From: a virus
DNA: 22,565 bases
Reading direction: 5' to 3' (one strand)
IMG/VR virus record: IMGVR_UViG_3300032006_000095
Coordinates: 1 to 22,565 of that record
Part shown: positions 7,135-10,960 of the stretch, piece by piece
Position numbering within the stretch: the first letter of the stretch is position 1
Layout of the letters: every line of letters starts with the position of its first letter
Program-made: the position numbers and the translations under genes
Notes under the pieces: generated by a model
What the model was told of the DNA's origin: nothing
What the model saw: the letters and a program-made list of their open reading frames with translations, nothing else
The model's database searches: none

Positions 7135-7222
7135 GAATACTTATTAGGTAGAAGACTATCTCTCTATTACTAGGATCACCTTTACATATATACTATACTA
7201 ATACTTATTATAAGTTATACTT

Positions 7223-7366
7223 ATGTCTAATCCAGAGGACAGAGAACGCAACAGACTTAAACGTCAGCGTAATCTGGTAGCCAAGCACAACAAGTACAAA
7301 CCTAAAGTCTTGTCAAACAAAAAGGTATACAAGCGTACTAAGTTTGATCCTCAACAAGATAGTTAA
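7223..7366 (+). CDS. 47-aa basic phage protein (short DRERNRLKRQRN type)
   Basis: A short, strongly basic protein encoded by ATG 7223 to TAA 7364-7366. It starts MSNPEDRERNRLKRQRNLVAKHN, and Arg, Lys, Asn and His dominate throughout. I recognise this pattern (D/H-R-RN..RR...AKH...N) from tiny proteins present in very many phages with no known role; some databases group them as DUF7230. A nucleic-acid-binding role would fit the charge. It has no Shine-Dalgarno sequence; an AT-rich TATAAG ends eight bases before the ATG, so a leaderless mRNA is possible. It is the only plus-strand gene between 435 and 10960 that I support, and its last 29 bases overlap the end of the ArdC-like gene. Confidence 0.75.
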   Translation: MSNPEDRERNRLKRQRNLVAKHNKYKPKVLSNKKVYKRTKFDPQQDS

Positions 7367-8246
7367 ATGCTCTGCCTGCATCAGCGGCGGCATTAAACAG
7401 GAACTTCTTATCACTCTTTAATCGCTTCAACCAACCGTGAATATACTGTGTATGCTGTAGTCTTTCAAGCGGAATTCCCACATGGGAACATAACATAGCC
7501 GCTCCTAACTCAGCAACCAGTTCTTCATAGGCATACGCTTCATCGCCAAACCTCTTGCCTTTAGTTCTATCCAACCTGTGTTTAGCACCAGTAGCATGGA
7601 TAGTTTCATGGCCTTTGGTAGCCTCAAACTCCTGCCAAGATTCAAAGGCGGACTCTTGAGGACAGCCAACAGCATCATCTGATGGACGGTAGAACGCACG
7701 ATCACCACCATAATGGATGCCACCCTTTAGATTAATCTTCTTAATATAAGAATCAATCTCAGACCTGACATCAAACTCTTCAGGCTTAACATCAGGTACA
7801 GGATCAGGTAGTCCCGGTATCTCCTCACGGTTCCAGACTCTATAAGTCTTAGCCAAAGGGAAGTTGACCTCATCACCTGTCTGCTTGTCAGTAAACTTGT
7901 TCATCTTAAAGAACATTATCTGTTCGCTAGTATCCCAAGCATCTTCAGGAATAGGCCGATCATTACCTGTTAGTTTCTTTAACTGATTCAAAGTAAACCA
8001 GTCAACAGATTTATACTCAGATAATAGACCCAGTATCACCCAGTTAATACCGCTATATGCTCGCTTGCTTACTCCATTACGAGCAGAGATAGGCTCCAAT
8101 GCACAGTGAGTACCATCATTCTTCCACCTCTTTACCCACGGAGAGAACGGAGCATCCAATCCCTGTTTAATACAGTGATCGTACTCCTCCAGTCTGCTGA
8201 TAAGAGAAGGAACAACGGCATCATACACCTTGTCTAACGCTTTCAT
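7338..8246 (-). CDS. ArdC-like antirestriction protein with zincin peptidase domain
   Basis: A 302-aa protein of the ArdC type. The N-terminal ~130 residues carry the ssDNA-binding part (RNGVSKRAYSGINWVILGL at 56-74, matching the NaxTGRxYRGxN..lL pattern). The C-terminal domain holds the metallopeptidase motif HETIH (213-217) followed by HRLDR and YAYEELVAELGAA (238-250), whose Glu is the usual third metal ligand. Plasmid ArdC protects incoming DNA from host restriction; phage copies are presumed to do the same early in infection. The frame is open further upstream to 8363, but the ATG at 8246 is preferred: it follows the previous stop with one base between and has AGGGA upstream. Confidence 0.85.
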   Translation of the reverse strand: MKALDKVYDAVVPSLISRLEEYDHCIKQGLDAPFSPWVKRWKNDGTHCALEPISARNGVSKRAYSGINWVILGLLSEYKSVDWFTLNQLKKLTGNDRPIPEDAWDTSEQIMFFKMNKFTDKQTGDEVNFPLAKTYRVWNREEIPGLPDPVPDVKPEEFDVRSEIDSYIKKINLKGGIHYGGDRAFYRPSDDAVGCPQESAFESWQEFEATKGHETIHATGAKHRLDRTKGKRFGDEAYAYEELVAELGAAMLCSHVGIPLERLQHTQYIHGWLKRLKSDKKFLFNAAADAGRAFNYLVEDQT

Positions 8247-8247
8247 A

Positions 8248-8511
8248 TTAGTCCCTGTTTTTAGTAAAGAAGAAGCCCGTATCAAACACCTCATTAAACT
8301 TCTTAGCATAGAATGGAATCCAGTTGTTCTGTATCTTAAACTGGCCACCTGAATCCAGATCACTGTGCCATCTTAATACCTCAAAGATAGTACGCGCAGA
8401 GTAATGTTTAAAGCCTTTGTCCATCATAACTCTGGCTCTATAATTAAACTCTCCCCAGAATTCAGGATGCTCACGGTCAAACTTATCAAACGCCTCTTGT
8501 CTAGTCATCAT
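8248..8511 (-). CDS. Small conserved-type phage protein
   Basis: An 87-aa product. The pattern HPEFWGEFNYRA...KGFKHYSARTIFEVLRWHSD, then FKIQNNWIPFYAKKF, then GFFFTKNR is familiar from small proteins in many phages and prophages (F..nP.iw..F...a...i..G..hysa..I...iRw). No function is known. It is rich in aromatics. AGGAGAT precedes two adjacent ATGs (8511 and 8508); either could be used. It lies directly upstream of the ArdC-like gene. Confidence 0.75.
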   Translation of the reverse strand: MMTRQEAFDKFDREHPEFWGEFNYRARVMMDKGFKHYSARTIFEVLRWHSDLDSGGQFKIQNNWIPFYAKKFNEVFDTGFFFTKNRD

Positions 8512-8520
8512 AATTATCTC

Positions 8521-8787
8521 CTAGTGTAAGTGGAAGTAAGCCTTAAACTCAGACTCGCACAACTCCATATCATTATTAAGATCAGGATCATTCAACCAGA
8601 ACACAGGCTCTAGTTTAGTCTCCATTGGGTCACCAGTCACAGGCTCCAGTGTAATCTCATTCAGATAAAACCAAGACAACACCATCTCGTCATCATCAAA
8701 GAAGGAATCACCTACATATACTGTACCATATCCTTCAATGTCCCACGACTCAGGTGAATAGGGATCGTATCGTACTGGGTGTGGCAT
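8521..8787 (-). CDS. Highly acidic small protein
   Basis: An 88-aa protein with about 20 Asp/Glu against three Arg/Lys (estimated net charge near -17) and many aromatics. It includes a DDDE run in GDSFFDDDEMVLSWF. No domain recognised. Strong acidity and small size are typical of phage DNA-mimic inhibitors of restriction or other DNA-binding enzymes, but also of ordinary early phage proteins, so that is only a suggestion. The frame extends to 8865, but the ATG at 8787 has an ideal AAAAGGAG ribosome binding site, whereas upstream ATGs lie inside the preceding gene. Confidence 0.65.
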   Translation of the reverse strand: MPHPVRYDPYSPESWDIEGYGTVYVGDSFFDDDEMVLSWFYLNEITLEPVTGDPMETKLEPVFWLNDPDLNNDMELCESEFKAYFHLH

Positions 8788-8803
8788 AATTGCTCCTTTT
8801 CTT

Positions 8804-8992
8804 TTAGCCATAATATTCATCCGCTCGTTCAAAGTCCTCATGTTCTTGGAGTTCATCGACATCATCTCTCGGATAGGCTAACTCATACAAGTCAACCTCA
8901 AGAATACGAATAAGAGATTCAATCTCAACAGGATCAAGAAACCGTCGAGCCATCTTAACAAGCAACGTTACATTACTGTCATCCATCTGCAT
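8804..8992 (-). CDS. Very small acidic protein
   Basis: A 62-aa protein with about 18 acidic and 6 basic residues. Residues 10-40 are probably two amphipathic helices (VEIESLIRILEVDLYEL); the tail is almost entirely acidic (DDVDELQEHEDFERADE). No domain recognised. GGAG lies seven bases before the ATG and overlaps the end of the preceding gene, which stops one base before. Coupled translation with its neighbours is likely. Confidence 0.65.
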   Translation of the reverse strand: MQMDDSNVTLLVKMARRFLDPVEIESLIRILEVDLYELAYPRDDVDELQEHEDFERADEYYG

Positions 8993-8993
8993 T

Positions 8994-9209
8994 TTATTGC
9001 TCCATTTCTGCTAACTTATTAAACTCTTCATGCCATCCACCCGGATCAAACAGTATATCATGAAGAGCATCCGCTAGGCTAATCATATCTCTATGATTAA
9101 AGTAACCATCTGGTTTCTTATAAAGAACGCCTAACTTTTTACCCAAAGCCTCTAACTCTCTTAATGTATAAGAGTCAAGCAAGTTATCAACCATCTCTGT
9201 TCTAAGCAT
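8994..9209 (-). CDS. Small hypothetical protein
   Basis: A 71-aa, moderately acidic, helical product: LLDSYTLRELEALGKKLGVLYKK followed by FNHRDMISLADALHDILFDPGGW. The first part resembles a small helix-extended-helix (SAP or HeH-like) module, which often binds nucleic acid, but this is a weak resemblance. The ATG at 9209 is chosen because AGGAGA precedes it by six bases and it begins just after the previous stop; the frame continues to 9311 only within the neighbouring gene. Confidence 0.65.
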   Translation of the reverse strand: MLRTEMVDNLLDSYTLRELEALGKKLGVLYKKPDGYFNHRDMISLADALHDILFDPGGWHEEFNKLAEMEQ

Positions 9210-9219
9210 TACGTTTCTC

Positions 9220-9414
9220 CTAACCGTTGAATTGTTTGCTACCAAACTCATGTTCAAGAGCAGATCGTATCGGCCCTGACAAATCATCATATAGTTTGTC
9301 GAATTCTTCATCGCCTACTTCTGGATTGATATCGTAGGCATGGATAGCAATATAGTCTACGATTTTCTGCATCAAAAGATACTGCTTTTCTTCATTCATA
9401 TTTACATACGACAT
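9220..9414 (-). CDS. Very small acidic protein, first in the leftward early cluster
   Basis: A 64-aa acidic, helical protein (about 13 acidic, 5 basic residues) of unknown function, with DINPEVGDEEFDKLYDDL in the middle. The ATG at 9414 follows an AAGGAGA ribosome binding site with a six-base spacer; the frame runs further to 9477 only in AT-rich non-coding sequence. The leader GGTTAAGGAGAAACGTG is nearly identical to that of the next gene. It is the first gene after a 320-bp gap, so a promoter should lie between 9415 and 9736. Confidence 0.6.
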   Translation of the reverse strand: MSYVNMNEEKQYLLMQKIVDYIAIHAYDINPEVGDEEFDKLYDDLSGPIRSALEHEFGSKQFNG

Positions 9415-9437
9415 CACGTTTCTCCTTAACCTATTAA

Positions 9438-9459
9438 GTTTATTTGTTATTAAATAAAC
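9438..9459. repeat. 22-bp palindrome upstream of the acidic gene cluster
   Basis: GTTTATTT (9438-9445), six bases, then AAATAAAC (9452-9459): exact 8-bp arms. It lies between the first gene of the leftward early cluster (start 9414) and a weak leftward -10 (TATGAT, 9469-9474), where a repressor site would block transcription. All bases are A/T except the ends, so chance is possible. Confidence 0.45.
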
Positions 9460-9537
9460 ATTAATAAAATCATACACTTACACTACCTTAGTCCAGGCAT
9501 TACTCCTAAACATTTCTGCCTCGCTAATGTATTGCGT

Positions 9538-9660
9538 TCATGGGGATAGGCGCCTCCAAAAAATACAAAGCACCGCTCGATCAACTCCTCGACCAACATA
9601 CAGCATAGGCTCGCTACCGCAGGGTAAAGTTAGTAACCATAACAAGCAATTACTCTGCAT
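9538..9660 (-). CDS. Possible 40-aa small protein
   Basis: A short frame, ATG 9660 to TGA 9538, preceded by a strong ribosome binding site (GTGGAGGTG, 9670-9678). The spacing is nine bases to ATG, or six to a TTG at 9663. The product starts MQSNCLLWLLTLPCGSE, has three Cys and a hydrophobic start, and ends CIFWRRLSP. No family assigned. It lies downstream of a terminator, so its promoter is unclear. The ribosome binding site is the main argument; chance is possible. Confidence 0.35.
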   Translation of the reverse strand: MQSNCLLWLLTLPCGSEPMLYVGRGVDRAVLCIFWRRLSP

Positions 9661-9736
9661 CAACCGATTCACCTCCACTGTTAACGACAAGCAACCAATA
9701 AAAGAAGAAACAAAGTTTCTCCATTAGTTTCGAAGC

Positions 9737-9771
9737 AAAAAAAGGGAGCCGAGGCCGAAGCCCCGACTCCC
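9737..9771 (-). terminator. Strong rho-independent terminator with UUCG loop
   Basis: Read on the minus strand: a 12-bp stem (5' arm GGGAGTCGGGGC) closed by a TTCG tetraloop, then seven Ts (9743-9737). Two G-U pairs make the stem perfect only in the minus-strand RNA; in the plus-strand RNA they become A-C mismatches. It therefore ends leftward transcription from the 220-aa gene. Confidence 0.9.
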
Positions 9772-9779
9772 AACCTACC

Positions 9780-10442
9780 TTAGCAGTAGGCTTTCTTGAT
9801 TGAGGCGAGATAATCAAGCCCCATCACCGCTTTGTTTTGCCACTCATCAGTCTCATCTTCAAAGCGTTTGTCAATCTTGGCAGTCGCATCGTCGAGTATC
9901 TTATCAATGCTCCGACGAATGTAGGTTCCGACATACTCAGGTTCCTCTGCGATATCCAGTACATCGTTCTCGACACGCTCAATGATATGCGTCACGGCAT
10001 CATCTCCGGCCATTTGCCACTGCTGATTCTCCAGAGCCTTACGCTGATGCGCTTTGTCCAGAGATGGCGAAGGCTGTGACAATCTGGCCTTCAACGATTT
10101 GGTTCCACCTTTAACAACGGTGCTCTCCTCAAGGAAGCCGCGACTGCTAATAACCTGAGCCTTAAACTCCTCAGCCTTCTCAGACTCTGGGGTGCAGACC
10201 CGGACAATATGCAGTACCTCACGGAGCAGATCATCCGTCTCATTAGGCACACCATCTTCATCAGCCAGAACGAAGGTCTCAGACTCGGTATCAAACGATG
10301 TCACCAGTAGCGACAAAGCCTTGCTCATCGCAGACTTACGAAGCCTAGCCCTCAGCATCGCCAACCCCGGGACATACAGATAATCCTCTTCAGAGATAAC
10401 GGTCAAAGCGAAGTTTCCTTTTGTTTCGATCTTGTTTTGCAT
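9780..10442 (-). CDS. 220-aa protein of unknown function, own transcription unit
   Basis: A soluble 220-aa product with no recognised domain. Residues ~8-60 form a mixed alpha/beta start (FALTVISEEDYLYVPGLAML); residues ~60-100 are acidic; the C-terminal half is long charged helices ending in LASIKKAYC. The ATG at 10442 is preferred over the frame's upstream limit (10502) because AAGGAGA sits five bases before it. Unlike the surrounding overlapping genes it stands alone, with its own promoter (10493-10521) and a strong terminator eight bases after the stop. Such a cassette is typical of independently regulated or recently acquired genes (morons), or of an abundant early protein. Confidence 0.75.
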   Translation of the reverse strand: MQNKIETKGNFALTVISEEDYLYVPGLAMLRARLRKSAMSKALSLLVTSFDTESETFVLADEDGVPNETDDLLREVLHIVRVCTPESEKAEEFKAQVISSRGFLEESTVVKGGTKSLKARLSQPSPSLDKAHQRKALENQQWQMAGDDAVTHIIERVENDVLDIAEEPEYVGTYIRRSIDKILDDATAKIDKRFEDETDEWQNKAVMGLDYLASIKKAYC

Positions 10443-10492
10443 TACAGTCTCCTTAGACTTGATATGTTGTAGACACGATTGCCTACACTCCG

Positions 10493-10521
10493 ATTCTCCC
10501 ACACGGAAGCGCAGGAGTCAA
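10493..10521 (-). promoter_or_regulatory. Sigma-70-like promoter for the 220-aa gene
   Basis: On the minus strand: TTGACT (10521-10516), a 17-bp spacer, GAGAAT (10498-10493). The -35 matches 5 of 6 and the -10 matches 4 of 6. The start would be near 10486, giving a ~45-base leader that includes AAGGAGA. Confidence 0.55.
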
Positions 10522-10537
10522 CCCCGAAACCGCTGTA

Positions 10538-10561
10538 CCGTTTCGCCGGTTTACCGGTTCA
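10538..10561 (+). repeat. Three tandem 8-bp repeats next to the -35 element
   Basis: CCGTTTCG, CCGGTTTA and CCGGTTCA follow each other without gaps, and GAAACCG at 10526-10532 is an inverted partner. They lie directly upstream of the -35 at 10516-10521, the usual place for an activator array. Confidence 0.5.
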
Positions 10562-10646
10562 GGGTTTACTCTGAGAACCGTGTGATACTCTACTAGGAGT
10601 CAGGCAAGAGATAGACAACCCAACACCTACTACCGCTAACACTTTA

Positions 10647-10662
10647 TGTTCCACGTGGAACC
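10647..10662 (+). promoter_or_regulatory. parS-type ParB binding site
   Basis: TGTTCCACGTGGAACC: a 16-bp near-perfect palindrome (only the last base breaks symmetry) matching the bacterial chromosomal parS consensus TGTTNCACGTGNAACA at 15 of 16 positions, including the invariant CACGTG core. Pseudomonas-type parS sites have this TTCC...GGAA form. A parA or parB gene is not in the window. Confidence 0.75.
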
Positions 10663-10753
10663 TCGGAGAAAGATATCTACCCCGCACACACACACGGCAA
10701 TGTGGGGCATCGTACCTCGCCCCTCGTTTCAACGGCAACAACGCTTCGATAAG

Positions 10754-10783
10754 CCCCCCGGTATCCTACCCTACCCCACCCCC
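10754..10783 (-). other. Possible G-quadruplex / C-rich tract
   Basis: Four C-runs on the plus strand (10754-10759, 10769-10771, 10774-10777, 10779-10783) give four G-runs on the minus strand with loops of 1, 2 and 9 bases. The long loop makes stability uncertain. Confidence 0.4.
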
Positions 10784-10882
10784 TCTTGCTTTTATAATAT
10801 ATATATATATCCTCCCCACTCACCGGAGGGTAAAAATACCTTTTATAAGAATTTACTAATATTGGGTGTATATGGTACTATA

Positions 10883-10901
10883 TACCCTACCCAGTAGGGT
10901 A
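10883..10901. repeat. Palindrome TACCCTAC-cca-GTAGGGTA
   Basis: Exact 8-bp arms (10883-10890 and 10894-10901) around three bases, 60 bp before the first late gene. It could be an operator, or a hairpin in the leader of the late transcript. Confidence 0.55.
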
Positions 10902-10960
10902 GCCTACCTTAAACCCTTAAAACTCCATAGAGAGCCTTACAGAGCGTCTGAGAGCATATT

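Larger units (their letters stand above)
7043..7142. repeat. 13-bp inverted repeat flanking the promoter
   Basis: AAGTATTCTACCA at 7043-7055 and its exact reverse complement TGGTAGAATACTT at 7130-7142. Each arm, read outward, contains TGGTAGAAT, an extended -10 element (TGn then TAGAAT). The left arm would drive the leftward operon (start near 7040, just ahead of its ribosome binding site) and the right arm the 47-aa gene. A repressor or activator site is the alternative. Confidence 0.65.
7023..7222. promoter_or_regulatory. Divergent control region between leftward operon and 47-aa gene
   Basis: A 200-bp AT-rich non-coding stretch between a leftward and a rightward gene. It holds a consensus-like rightward promoter (7061-7088), a 13-bp inverted repeat (7043-7055 and 7130-7142) and two 10-bp direct repeats (7114-7123, 7125-7134). 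These are listed separately. Confidence 0.7.
9415..9736. other. 322-bp gap: promoter region plus possible 40-aa ORF
   Basis: It lies between the terminator of the 220-aa gene and the start of the acidic cluster. It contains the palindrome at 9438-9459, a weak leftward promoter candidate (TGGACT at 9490-9495, 15-bp spacer, TATGAT at 9469-9474) and the 40-aa frame at 9538-9660. I see no tRNA or clear RNA gene. Confidence 0.5.
10443..10960. other. 518-bp non-coding region between leftward and rightward modules
   Basis: No convincing gene. In order it holds: promoter and tandem repeats for the 220-aa gene, a hairpin-capable pair (CGGTTC 10555-10560, GAACCG 10575-10580), a parS site (10647-10662), a CA run (10684-10694), C-rich tracts (10754-10783), an alternating AT run (~10795-10810), a hairpin CCTCC...GGAGG (10811-10829) and a palindrome (10883-10901). 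It should contain the late promoter and could contain an origin or packaging site. Confidence 0.6.

Noticed and set aside
8247-8363. Upstream extension of the ArdC-like gene to 8363
   Set aside because: The extension lies wholly inside the 87-aa gene in another frame, looks basic and unlike a protein start, and the ATG at 8246 has a ribosome binding site right after the previous stop.
9653-9724. 24-aa minus-strand ORF upstream of the 40-aa frame (ATG 9724)
   Set aside because: No ribosome binding site; possible leader only, not supported as a gene.
9527-9727. 66-aa plus-strand ORF in the gap
   Set aside because: No ribosome binding site, unusual composition, and it opposes the direction of all nearby genes.
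10684-10694. CA repeat as a CRISPR or slippage element
   Set aside because: Only a short dinucleotide run; no spacers or repeat units.
10559-10741. 60-aa minus-strand ORF across parS
   Set aside because: No ribosome binding site and no protein-like pattern.
10646-10897. 83-aa plus-strand ORF across the parS and C-rich region
   Set aside because: It reads through low-complexity repeats (CA, C-runs, AT run) and has no ribosome binding site; treated as non-coding.
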